From Pseudomonas sp. RIT-PI-q (GTDB lineage Bacteria; Pseudomonadota; Gammaproteobacteria; Pseudomonadales; Pseudomonadaceae), in the NCBI RefSeq assembly GCF_001297125.1, contig NZ_LHPC01000017.1, positions 62,001-126,000 on the forward strand: a DNA stretch of 64,000 bases, read 5' to 3'. The notes under the pieces were generated by a model. It searched no databases and was not told where the DNA came from. It was given only the letters and a program-made list of their open reading frames with translations. The stretch's first letter is position 1. Every line of letters begins with the position of its first letter. A program made the translations under genes and the position numbers. This document shows positions 45,619-54,262 of this stretch, in pieces.

Positions 45619-46716
45619 TCATTTCGCGGTGGCTGTCTTGAACTTGGTCCAGGTGCGCATGCGCGCTCGCATATCGGACTGTGGAATGTCCTTGCCGGGA
45701 ATCAGCCGTGCATACGTGGCGTCGTCGAGGTAGATATCCGGGTTGTTGCGCATCGCGGCGTCGACGCTCGGGCGCGCCTTGGCGTTGGAGGTGGGATAGC
45801 CGGTGAAGTTGCTGATGGCGGCCATGCTCTCCGGGCGCATGACGAAATTGATGAACGCATAGGCGTACTCCGGATGCCTGGCGTCGACGGGAATGGCCAT
45901 GGTGTCCATCCACACCGTGGTGCCTTCACGGGGAATGCGGTACTGGAACATGGTTTTCTTGCCGGCGCTGTCCGCCGTGCGTTGCGCCTGAGTCATGTCG
46001 CCGCTGTAACCGAGGGACAGGCACAGGTTGCCATTGACCAGATCGGTCACCGGCTGCGACTGGAACTTGCGGATGTAAGGTCGCAGTTTCAGCAGCAGGT
46101 CACTCGCCGCCGCCAGGTCTTCAGGCTTGGCGCTGCGTGGCTCACGCCCCAGGTAATTGAGCACCACCGCCAGCACTTCGTCCGGCGAATCGATCATCGA
46201 GATGCCACAGTCGGCAAATTTGCCCGCCAGTTCCGGTTTGAACAGCATGTCCAGGCTGTTCACCGGGGCATCCGGCACGCGCTGTTTGATCTGCTCATCA
46301 TTGTAGGTCAGGCCGATGGTGCCCCAAGTGTAAGGAACGGTGGCCTGGCTCGAATGCTCATAATGCGAACGCAGCTTCTGCAAACCGGGTTCGACGTCAT
46401 CCAGGGCGGTGATTTTTGCGCGGTCCAGCGGCAGCAGACTGCCGGCGCGCATCAAGCGCTCGGCAACGGTGTCGCCGGGGAAAATCAGGTCGTAACCACT
46501 GCCACCGGCGAGCATCTTGGCTTCCAGCGTTTCGCTGCCATCCATGACGTCGTAGATCACTTTGATCCCGGTTTCGGCGGTGAATCTGGTCAGCGTGTCT
46601 TCGGCGAAATAGTCGGCCCAGTTGTACAACCTGAGGGTTTTCTCTTCGGCGTGCAGCGACGGCAAGACGCAGCAAAGTGCCAAGGCACCGGTCAACCATT
46701 GGTTGGACATGCGCAT
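45619..46716 (-). CDS. Polyamine-type periplasmic binding protein (PotF/PotD-like)
   Basis: 365 residues. A GGGGAT ribosome site supports MRMSNQWLTG as start. Signal peptide LTGALALCCVLPSLHA-EE. The mature N-terminus LRLYNWADYF and VIYDVMDGSETLEAKMLAGG match putrescine/spermidine-binding proteins. Ligand residues include the Trp of YNWADY and Asp in WMDTMAIP; the second Trp of PotF is Tyr here (LGYSGDM). No ABC permease or ATPase genes are in the window, so it must work with a distant transporter or as a sensor. One base separates it from aguB. Confidence 0.92.
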   Translation of the reverse strand: MRMSNQWLTGALALCCVLPSLHAEEKTLRLYNWADYFAEDTLTRFTAETGIKVIYDVMDGSETLEAKMLAGGSGYDLIFPGDTVAERLMRAGSLLPLDRAKITALDDVEPGLQKLRSHYEHSSQATVPYTWGTIGLTYNDEQIKQRVPDAPVNSLDMLFKPELAGKFADCGISMIDSPDEVLAVVLNYLGREPRSAKPEDLAAASDLLLKLRPYIRKFQSQPVTDLVNGNLCLSLGYSGDMTQAQRTADSAGKKTMFQYRIPREGTTVWMDTMAIPVDARHPEYAYAFINFVMRPESMAAISNFTGYPTSNAKARPSVDAAMRNNPDIYLDDATYARLIPGKDIPQSDMRARMRTWTKFKTATAK

Positions 46717-46717
46717 A

Positions 46718-47626
46718 TCAAATCCCCTGATTCGCCCAGCGTGCATTGATGTGACGACCGTCCTGGCTTAACAGCGCCCCGTACATCTCCGGGCGACGGT
46801 CGCGGTAAATCCCCCAGCTCAAGCGGTCTTCGCGCATGGCGCTCAGGTCCAGGCTGTGCACCAGCACGCCGGTGCTGTCACGGTCGGCCTCGGCGAGCAA
46901 TTTGCCCTTGTGGTTGCAGATAAAGGACGAGCCGTAGAAGCTCATCTGCAGCAGCGGATCGGTGGTCGCCGCTTCCCGGCCGACACGATTGGCCGCTACC
47001 ACCGGCAGGAGATTGGCAGCTGCATGGCCGCGCATGGTCATTTGCCAATGGTCGCGTGAATCCAGGGCCGCGCAGCCCGGTTCAGAACCAATCGCGGTGG
47101 GAAACAGCAAGACTTCGGCGCCCATCAACGCCAGGCAACGCGCGGTTTCCGGGAACCACTGATCCCAGCAGATCCCCACACCGATGCGCCCGAATGCCGT
47201 GTCCCAGACACGAAAACCGGTATCGCCGGGGCTGAAGTATTCCTTCTCCTGATAACCGATGGCGTTGGGGATATGAGTCTTGCGATACACGCCCAGCAGG
47301 CGCCCATCGGCATCGGCCACGCTCAAGGAATTGAAGTACGCATTGCCGGCCTTCTCGAACCAGCTCAGCGGCAGCACCACACCCAGTTCCTTGGCCAGCG
47401 CAGCAAAGCGTTTGAGCACGTGACTGTCTCGATACTCTTCCGCTAGCGCCAGGTGTTTGTGGCTTTGCTCGATGCAGAAATACGGCGTGGCAAACAGCTC
47501 CTGCAACAGGATGACCTGCGCCCCTTTGGCCGCCGCCTCACGGACTAGCTGTTCAGCTTGATCGAGGTTGTGTTGCAAGTCCCAGGTGCAGGGCATCTGG
47601 GTGGTGGCAATCGTCAACAAGGTCAT
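46718..47626 (-). CDS. aguB: N-carbamoylputrescine amidase
   Basis: 302 residues. Nitrilase-superfamily triad E43 (LLQELFATPYF), K116 (VYRKTHIP) and C153 (GVGICWDQWFPE). The WDQWFPE context is typical of AguB, which converts N-carbamoylputrescine to putrescine, ammonia and carbon dioxide. It lies 4 bp after aguA; an upstream in-frame start lies inside aguA and lacks support. Cytoplasmic. Confidence 0.95.
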   Translation of the reverse strand: MTLLTIATTQMPCTWDLQHNLDQAEQLVREAAAKGAQVILLQELFATPYFCIEQSHKHLALAEEYRDSHVLKRFAALAKELGVVLPLSWFEKAGNAYFNSLSVADADGRLLGVYRKTHIPNAIGYQEKEYFSPGDTGFRVWDTAFGRIGVGICWDQWFPETARCLALMGAEVLLFPTAIGSEPGCAALDSRDHWQMTMRGHAAANLLPVVAANRVGREAATTDPLLQMSFYGSSFICNHKGKLLAEADRDSTGVLVHSLDLSAMREDRLSWGIYRDRRPEMYGALLSQDGRHINARWANQGI

Positions 47627-47630
47627 GGCA

Positions 47631-48695
47631 TCAACCCTCCACCGGCCAGGCGGGCTGTTGCTGGGTGATGCAATGCACACCGCCGCCGCCATGGGCCAGA
47701 TGATTGATCCGCACCGGCACTACCTCGCGTCCAGGGAAGGCCTGCGCCAGCACTTCGGCCGCCGCGTGGTCGGCGTCGATGCCGTAGGCCGGCATGATGA
47801 TCGCGCCGTTGGCGATGTAGAAGTTGGTGTAGGAGGCGCAGAACACTTCAGCCTCGGTGTCCACGGCGTCGGTGGCTTCGTACAGTTCGATCAGTTCGAA
47901 CTTCCGCCCCTGGGCATCAGTGGCCAACTCCAGGGCACGCCGGTTTTCCCGGGCCACTTCGGCGTACACCGACTGTTTGTCGTGGGTCGCGTCCACCAGC
48001 AAAACACCGGGGCGTGCGAACGCACAGACACCGTCGACATGGCCGTCCGTCATGTCGCCCGTCACATAGTCCGGATCACCCGGCAGCCAGATGGTTTTCT
48101 TCACACCCAGCAGGCGTGCGAAGAGGTCTTCCATCTCGGCCTTGCTCATGCCCGGGTTGCGATTGGGGTTGAGCAACACCGACTCGGTGGTGATCAGCGT
48201 GCCCTCGCCGTCGACATGAATCGCCCCACCCTCGTTGCTCAGCGGTGTGCCAAAGCACGGCATGCGCAGATGATTGAGTGCGCGGCGTGCCAGGCTTTCG
48301 TCCAGGTCATGGGCCGACTTGCCGCCCCACGCGTTGAAGCGCCAACTCACTCCGGCCAGGCCTTGTTGCGGGTGGCAGATGAAGCTCGGGCCGGAATCAC
48401 GGCACCAACTGTCGTTCACTGCCAATTCGATCAGTTCGATGTTGGCTCCGCACAGTGCTTTGGCACTGGCGACAGCGGAGGGATCGACGACCATTTTCAC
48501 CGGCTCGAAACGGGCAATCGCGTTGGCCACGCGAGCGAAGTCCTCTTGCACCAGCGGCAAGGTGACGCGCCAACCCGACTCCCAAAGTGCCTGGTTGTGT
48601 GGCCAGACCATCCACGTCGCGGCGTGCTTGACCCACTCTGCCGGCATCAACCAACCACTGTTTTGAATTTGATCCTGCTGCATGACATGCCCCAT
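47631..48695 (-). CDS. aguA: Agmatine deiminase
   Basis: 354 residues, the first gene of the operon. Active-site segments NDSWCRDSGPSF, GHVDGVCAF and C342 in GGGGVHCITQQQP are complete. MPAEW near residue 17 is typical of AguA. It has no signal peptide, unlike the homologue at 44474-45592. It hydrolyses agmatine to N-carbamoylputrescine. ATG 48683 is an alternative start. A LysR-type gene is divergent 136 bp away. Confidence 0.95.
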   Translation of the reverse strand: MGHVMQQDQIQNSGWLMPAEWVKHAATWMVWPHNQALWESGWRVTLPLVQEDFARVANAIARFEPVKMVVDPSAVASAKALCGANIELIELAVNDSWCRDSGPSFICHPQQGLAGVSWRFNAWGGKSAHDLDESLARRALNHLRMPCFGTPLSNEGGAIHVDGEGTLITTESVLLNPNRNPGMSKAEMEDLFARLLGVKKTIWLPGDPDYVTGDMTDGHVDGVCAFARPGVLLVDATHDKQSVYAEVARENRRALELATDAQGRKFELIELYEATDAVDTEAEVFCASYTNFYIANGAIIMPAYGIDADHAAAEVLAQAFPGREVVPVRINHLAHGGGGVHCITQQQPAWPVEG

Positions 48696-48831
48696 GATAA
48701 AAAGCTCTTTGAGTTAAGACATTGTGTTCAATGAGAACTGCCTTGATTGGCTTGTTATCCATGCTACGGCTGGCTAAACAGACAAACAAACGATGGATTT
48801 TGTGGAAAACTGATTAGAGGAACTTATCAAT

Positions 48832-49698
48832 ATGCTCAAGCACTGGCCGCCACTCAGCACCCTTCGCGGCTTTGAAGCCGCCGCTCGGCTCGGCAGTTTC
48901 CACAAGGCTGCCGCCGAGCTGCACCTGACCCAGTCGGCCATCAGCCAGCAGATCCGCAGCCTCGAGGCGTACCTTGAGCAGCCCTTGTTCTTTCGCAGTG
49001 GCCGCAGTGTCAGCCTGACCGATGCCGGTCACGACCTGCTCAGCACCACCCAGGCGTTGCTGCAACAACTGGCCGTCGGCATTCGCCGCCTCGGGCAATA
49101 CCAGAAACCCAACCAACTGGTCCTAAACACCACTCCCGCGTTCGCCCGTCACTGGTTGCTGCCACGCCTGGGGGATTTTCGTCGTCAGCATCCGGAGGTT
49201 GATCTGTGGATTTTCAGTACCGATGAAGTGCCGGACATGACCACCCAGACCATCGACCTCGCGGTGCGCGACGACATCAGCTCCCAGGCCGAATGCAGCT
49301 TCAAGGTGCTGCACGCCGATCGCCTCTACCCGGCGTGCCACCCGAACCTGTTGGCGTTGGCACCGGAACAGCGCACCACCCTGCACGGCGAGCGGGAAAT
49401 GGACTGGAGTCACTGGGCGGTGGAAGCCGGCATCGATGTCGGCCAGCACGATCAGGGGCTGAACTTCTCCGACCCCGGCCTGCTGCTCGACGCCGCCTGC
49501 GCCGGCCTCGGCATCGCCCTGGTCAGCGAGCTCCTGAGCCGGCAGGCACGCGCCCAAGGATTGCTGCAACCCTTGGTCGAGCAAACCATTCGCGGACCGA
49601 ATTGGGCATTGCTGACGCACCGTGACAGCGAGAACAATGCGCGAAGTTTTAGTGAGTGGTTGTTGAGTAATCTGGAGGAGGCAAGCCCGACGATGTAG
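48832..49698 (+). CDS. LysR-family transcriptional regulator (GcvA-like)
   Basis: 288 residues. N-terminal winged helix with SFHKAAAELHLTQSAISQQI (about 22-41) followed by a LysR substrate domain (about 92-280). It is divergent from aguA, and the 136-bp gap would hold both promoters, so control of the agmatine operon is likely. The inducer may be agmatine or carbamoylputrescine (inferred). Confidence 0.93.
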   Translation: MLKHWPPLSTLRGFEAAARLGSFHKAAAELHLTQSAISQQIRSLEAYLEQPLFFRSGRSVSLTDAGHDLLSTTQALLQQLAVGIRRLGQYQKPNQLVLNTTPAFARHWLLPRLGDFRRQHPEVDLWIFSTDEVPDMTTQTIDLAVRDDISSQAECSFKVLHADRLYPACHPNLLALAPEQRTTLHGEREMDWSHWAVEAGIDVGQHDQGLNFSDPGLLLDAACAGLGIALVSELLSRQARAQGLLQPLVEQTIRGPNWALLTHRDSENNARSFSEWLLSNLEEASPTM

Positions 49699-49876
49699 CG
49701 ATTCGGGGGCAGGTTTTTCGCCTTGGTTTGATAGTGACTGGCAATAATCGGCTGTGGATTCCACCGGTCACTCAAGGCTGCCTACGGGAACGCGGGTGTG
49801 AAAAAAGGGACAGATCCATTTTCTTCGAAAACAAATCGTCCCCTTATCTTGTGCCGCCGCCATCACGACGCAGTGC

Positions 49877-50707
49877 TCAACCGCGAATAAACGCCAACAA
49901 ATCAGCATTGATCTGATCCGCGTTGGTCGTCGGCATTCCGTGAGGAAAGCCTGGGTACGTCTTGAGCGTGGAATGTTTCAAGAGTTTGGCCGAAAGCGGC
50001 GCAGAGTCTGCAAACGGCACAATCTGATCATCCTCGCCATGCATGACCAGCGTCGGCACCTGAATCGCCTTCAAGTCTTCGGTGAAATCGGTCTCGGAAA
50101 ACGCCTTGATGCAGTCGTAATGAGCTTTTGCACCGCCCATCATGCCTTGACGCCACCAGTTGTCGATGACGCCTTGCGAGACCTTGGCCCCCGGTCGATT
50201 GAAGCCGTAGAACGGCCCCGCCGGCACGTCCACGTAAAACTGCGCACGACTGGCAACCAATGCCGAACGGAACCCGTCGAACACTTCCAGAGGTAAACCT
50301 CCAGGATTCTTCTCCGACTTGACCATGATGGGCGGAACCGCGCTGATCAGTACGGCCTTGGCAACGCGTCCCGGCTTGGCTCGCGCGGCGTAGCGTGCGA
50401 CTTCACCACCACCGGTCGAGTGGCCGACATGGATCGCCCCCTTGAGGTCGAGCGCATCGGTCAACTCGATGACATCGGCGGTGTAGGTGTCCCTTTCGTT
50501 GCCCTCCCACGTCTGGGTCGAGCGCCCGTGCCCGCGGCGATCGTGCGCGATCACCCGATAGCCTTTGAGCAGGAAGAACATCATCTGATTGTCCCAGTCA
50601 TCCGCGCTCAATGGCCAGCCGTGGTGAAACACGATGGGCGTCGCGTCTTTCGGCCCCCAATCCTTGTAGAAAATCCTGGTGCCGTCTTTGGTCGTAATTG
50701 CGTTCAT
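49877..50707 (-). CDS. Alpha/beta hydrolase (non-haem chloroperoxidase/esterase type)
   Basis: 276 residues from [10 protein letters not shown]; the extended ORF upstream lacks a ribosome site. Catalytic Ser in [12 protein letters not shown], Asp in [10 protein letters not shown] and His in GFPHGMPTT. The family has cofactor-free perhydrolase, esterase and lactonase activity. It lies near a Baeyer-Villiger monooxygenase gene, so lactone or ester hydrolysis is a reasonable role. 49699-49876 upstream of the convergent end holds no gene that I can see. Confidence 0.9.
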   Translation of the reverse strand: MNAITTKDGTRIFYKDWGPKDATPIVFHHGWPLSADDWDNQMMFFLLKGYRVIAHDRRGHGRSTQTWEGNERDTYTADVIELTDALDLKGAIHVGHSTGGGEVARYAARAKPGRVAKAVLISAVPPIMVKSEKNPGGLPLEVFDGFRSALVASRAQFYVDVPAGPFYGFNRPGAKVSQGVIDNWWRQGMMGGAKAHYDCIKAFSETDFTEDLKAIQVPTLVMHGEDDQIVPFADSAPLSAKLLKHSTLKTYPGFPHGMPTTNADQINADLLAFIRG

Positions 50708-50927
50708 GGCGTGTGTCCCCTCGCGACCTGGTTGGTGTGGGGTTGCAGGGTGCTTATCAACGCCTGCGTCAACCGCAAAGCCTGGAAAGCATGACCGGCA
50801 AACGTGCAAAAGGCAGTGGGCCCGAGGTCGTGAGCTACGGGTCACGAGCGGGCTTCGTCAGTGTAGAAGACGCACAGCAAGCAACACTTTCAAACGATAG
50901 ATGGAGCTGCCAGTTACAAATCGGCCA

Positions 50928-51176
50928 TTAATGACCCTGCCAGGCATGCAGAATGCGGCCGAAATCGAAGCCCATGATGTTTTCAAGCGTCAGGATTTAG
51001 AAACAGTTTTCCTTCAAGGTATCGAGCGTGATGTGTTTGATGCCGGCTGCGCGGCGTGCGACCGCCAACGTCGCATCGCGTATCTTCTCTTGCGCATTCA
51101 TCGGATTGACGGCGCTCAATTCGTCCGGACGGTTACGTGCGGTATCGACGATGCCCGTCTGCGAAACGAACGGCAT
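50928..51176 (-). pseudogene. Remnant of an SDR gene (C-terminal part, in-frame stop)
   Basis: The minus strand encodes MPFVSQTGIVDTARNRPDEL...LDTLKENCF, then TAA, then ILTLENIMGF. This aligns with VSTGIADAARNRPAEL...LDAVKENRFYILPHQNIKGW of the intact SDR at 53343-54173, where the stop replaces Tyr. The N-terminal two thirds are absent. It is a decayed second copy or a related gene. Confidence 0.78.
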
Positions 51177-51246
51177 GTGCGCTCCTTCAGCGACGACCGA
51201 GCCGACATCAATGAAGCCGACTCGGGATGCCGCGTTTCAGGTCAAC

Positions 51247-51692
51247 TCAAGTCGCGAGGTAACCGCCGTCCACGGGAATCGTCACGCCATTGACGTAGCG
51301 CGCCGCTGGCGACGCCAGGAAAATCGCCGTGCCGGCCATGTCCTCGGGCTCAGCCCAGTCGCCGGCGGGAATGCGCGAGACGATCTGAGCGTTGAGCTCG
51401 GTAATCTCACGGCCGGCACGGGTCATCTCAGTCTTGGTCCATCCCGGCGCAATGGCGTTGACCCGGATGCGGTCCTCGGCGAAGGAAGCCGCCAGCGACT
51501 TGGTGAGGGAGACCACGGCTGCCTTGGCTGCACCATAGGCGGGCACATTCGGGGCACCCAGATAGGAGTAAAGCGAGGCGATGTTGATCAGGCAGCCTCT
51601 GCTCGCCTTGAGGTGTGGGCGAAAGGCGTTGGCAAGCCGCAGGTGATCAGGACGTGCTTGCTCGCTACGCTGAAGTCGGGGGTGTTAGACAT
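51247..51692 (-). pseudogene. SDR gene with internal deletion and frameshift
   Basis: Translation starts MSNTPDFSVASKHVLIT with AGGAATAATGCA upstream. It breaks after about 17 residues. A different frame then resumes with RGCLINIASLYSYLGAPNV, the catalytic Y and K in YGAAKAAV, and the normal C-terminus VNGVTIPVDGGYLAT. About 100 codons that should lie between (the NNAG region) are missing. It cannot make a normal dehydrogenase. Confidence 0.85.
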
Positions 51693-51807
51693 TGCATTAT
51701 TCCTGGTTGGTTGAATCATGGATCTGGAACGCGGAGTGGGATCAAGGTGAAGCGATGGCCGAAGTTTTTGTTCTTCACCCCCCCGTTTGTGGTGTGCAGT
51801 TGCGGGG

Positions 51808-53151
51808 TCAGTCCGCCCCCGTGCCTGGACGGCGCGCCTCCAGGCAGTGAGCCGGAATCGCAATCAGCAGCAATAGAGCCCCGATCACCAAAACGGCGGC
51901 GATCACATCAAAAGCCATATACAGATTGCCTGTTGCAGACTTGATCGCGCCGACCGCCATTTGGCTGACCACTCCGGCGAAGTTGCCCATGGTGCTGATC
52001 AGGGCGATGCCGCCGGCAGCCTTGGCGGGTGTCAGCAAGGCGGGTGGAATGGTCCAGAACAGCGAGATCGCGGAAAAGGTCGTCGCCGCCCCCAGGCTCA
52101 GGAGCAGTACCGTGAGCGGCAGGCTGGCTTGTGCGAAGCCGAGCAGGAAGAAACTGATTGCGCTTGCCAGCATCGTCAATCCGACATGCCAGCGCCGCTC
52201 CTGGCGCTTGTCCGAGCTGCGAGCCAGCAGGTACATGCCGCACAAGGCCCCGATGAAAGGGAGACTGGACAGCATGCCGATGGTTTTCATGTCCTCCACA
52301 CCGAAGCCGCGGATCAGCGTCGGCATCCAATAGGAGACGGTGTGCGAGCCGCAGTTGATGAAAAAGAACGTCAGCCCGGCGATGTACACTCGCGGATCGC
52401 GTAATACCTCACTAAAACCGCCACGCGCACTGCTCTTGGCCGGCTCGACCTCCACCGCGCGAATAATGGCCTGCTTTTCCGAATCGCTCAGCCAGGTGGC
52501 CTGAGAAGGCTTGTCGGTGAGCCAGAACCAGCCGAACAGACCAAGCAACACCGCTGGAATGCCCTCGAGCACAAACAACACTTGCCAGTCGCGCAGCCCC
52601 ATCCAGCCGTTGAAGCTGGTCATGATCCAGCCCGCCAGCGGGCCGCTGATGATTCCGGCAACCAACGCTGACATATAGAATATCGCTGTGATGCGGCCCC
52701 GCAGCGCGGAAGGGAACCAGTAGGTCAGGTAGAGGATTACGCCGGCGAAGAAGCCGGCCTCCGCGGCCCCGAGCAAAAAGCGCACGGCAATCAGCTGGTT
52801 CGGCGTGGTGACAAAGGCAATCGCCACCGTGATCAAGCCCCACAGCACCATGATCCGCGTCAGCGTGGCGCGAGCGCCGACGCGCTGCATATACAGGTTG
52901 CTGGGGATCTCAAACAGGATGTATCCCAGGTAGAAAATCCCCGCGCCGATACCGTAGGCGGCGTCACTCAAGCCGATGTCCGCCGCCATGTTCAGTTTGG
53001 CGAAGGAGAGGTTGATGCGATCGATAGCGTTGAATACAAAGGCGATGAGCAGGTAGGGCATCAGCCGCCAGATGACCTTGCGATAGAGGTTCCTCGCTTT
53101 CGTGGTCGCGTGTTCCGAGGTTGTCGGCAGAACCTGTTCAATAGGATTCAT
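51808..53151 (-). CDS. MFS transporter, anion:cation symporter (ACS) type
   Basis: 447 residues with about 12 hydrophobic segments. The ACS-type start LIAFVFNAIDRINLSFAKLNM and loop RVGARATLTRIM after TM2 are typical of aromatic acid, hexuronate or tartrate symporters. It lies in an accessory stretch with BVMO and SDR genes, so it may import their substrate. 51693-51807 upstream of its end is non-coding. Confidence 0.9.
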   Translation of the reverse strand: MNPIEQVLPTTSEHATTKARNLYRKVIWRLMPYLLIAFVFNAIDRINLSFAKLNMAADIGLSDAAYGIGAGIFYLGYILFEIPSNLYMQRVGARATLTRIMVLWGLITVAIAFVTTPNQLIAVRFLLGAAEAGFFAGVILYLTYWFPSALRGRITAIFYMSALVAGIISGPLAGWIMTSFNGWMGLRDWQVLFVLEGIPAVLLGLFGWFWLTDKPSQATWLSDSEKQAIIRAVEVEPAKSSARGGFSEVLRDPRVYIAGLTFFFINCGSHTVSYWMPTLIRGFGVEDMKTIGMLSSLPFIGALCGMYLLARSSDKRQERRWHVGLTMLASAISFFLLGFAQASLPLTVLLLSLGAATTFSAISLFWTIPPALLTPAKAAGGIALISTMGNFAGVVSQMAVGAIKSATGNLYMAFDVIAAVLVIGALLLLIAIPAHCLEARRPGTGAD

Positions 53152-53192
53152 ATCGCTTCTCTGAAGTTGGATTTTTTTTATTCTTGGGTAGA

Positions 53193-53340
53193 GGTCGTCG
53201 GGCCCCTTTTTCTTCGAGGCGTCGCCGTCCTTGACACGAATATCGAGCCAGAACGGCGGTCCCGTTACGGTGTCATAGGCGGTTGGATAGACGAGGGCGT
53301 CGACTGGGTACTCGCCTTCGGTGATGTGTAATCCCTTGAG
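53193..53340 (-). pseudogene. Fragment of a Baeyer-Villiger monooxygenase gene
   Basis: The minus strand reads ITEGEYPVDALVYPTAYDTV then TGPPFWLDIRVKDGDA. This matches TTEGDYEFDALVFATGYDVV / TGPLFRLDVRGKEGVA of the intact BVMO at 54263-55891. About 49 codons remain, with no start, no FAD motif and no downstream part. It directly precedes the end of the SDR gene. Confidence 0.82.
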
Positions 53341-53342
53341 TA

Positions 53343-54173
53343 TCAGCCTGAAATTTTGCTTGGGCTGCGCTCGTCAAGAATGTCGCGCATGCGCGTTTCA
53401 ACCCAACCTTTGATGTTTTGATGCGGCAGGATGTAGAAACGGTTTTCCTTCACCGCGTCGAGCGTGATGCGCGCGATGTCGGCGGCGCTGAGCGTGCCTG
53501 CCTGCGTTGCCTTGCGTAACCTGTCCTCGTATTTCGCATTTGCCGGATTGACCGCGCCGAGTTCGGCCGGACGATTGCGCGCAGCATCGGCAATCCCCGT
53601 CGACACAAAAAGTGGACATAACAACGACACACCAATCGTCGCGTTTTGTTCCTGCAATTCAAGCTGCAGGCATTCGGAGATCGTTGTCACCGCATGCTTT
53701 GCCGCGCAGTAGATACCAAGACCTGGCGCCGACGTCAGCCCGGCACCCGACCCGGTATTGACGACATGGCAGTCGTCATTTTGTGCCAGCATGCGAGGCA
53801 CAAAGCTGCGGATGCCATTCGCAACCCCCTTTACGTTGATGCCGAGCATCCATTCCCAATCCTGCTCTGTAGCCGTCCACAATGGGCCGCCAACAAAGAC
53901 TCCGGCATTGTTGAACAGCAGGTGCGCGGCGCCGAAGCGTTCGTAAGTTGCCACTGCCAATTGCTCGACCTGCTCGGCCTTGGCGACATCGCATTTCATC
54001 GTCAGCGCTTGCGTGCCTGGCGGTAGCAGTTCGACGGTGCCTTGCAGGTTCTTTTCGTCGATATCGGTCAGCGCAAGGCGCATGCCTTCTTTGGCGCAGG
54101 CAATGGCCAGTTCGCGGCCGAAGCCGCTGGCGGCGCCGGTAATCACGGCGACTTTGTTGTGCAGTTGCTTCAT
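53343..54173 (-). CDS. Short-chain dehydrogenase/reductase
   Basis: 276 residues from MKQLHNKVAV, GGAAACC upstream. Cofactor loop TGAASGFG (12-19), NNAG in LFNNAGVFVGG, Y and K in YCAAKHAV. The C-terminus ITLDAVKENRFYILPH is characteristic of a group often beside BVMO genes. It probably oxidises an alcohol to the ketone used by the monooxygenase encoded 89 bp upstream. Related remnants lie at 50928 and 51247. Confidence 0.92.
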   Translation of the reverse strand: MKQLHNKVAVITGAASGFGRELAIACAKEGMRLALTDIDEKNLQGTVELLPPGTQALTMKCDVAKAEQVEQLAVATYERFGAAHLLFNNAGVFVGGPLWTATEQDWEWMLGINVKGVANGIRSFVPRMLAQNDDCHVVNTGSGAGLTSAPGLGIYCAAKHAVTTISECLQLELQEQNATIGVSLLCPLFVSTGIADAARNRPAELGAVNPANAKYEDRLRKATQAGTLSAADIARITLDAVKENRFYILPHQNIKGWVETRMRDILDERSPSKISG

Positions 54174-54262
54174 GTTGGTTTCCACGTCTTATACTTATTT
54201 TTGTTCGCAGTGCGGTGGTGGACCCTCCCGCGTAACTGAGTCAAGGCAACTATGATTCACGC

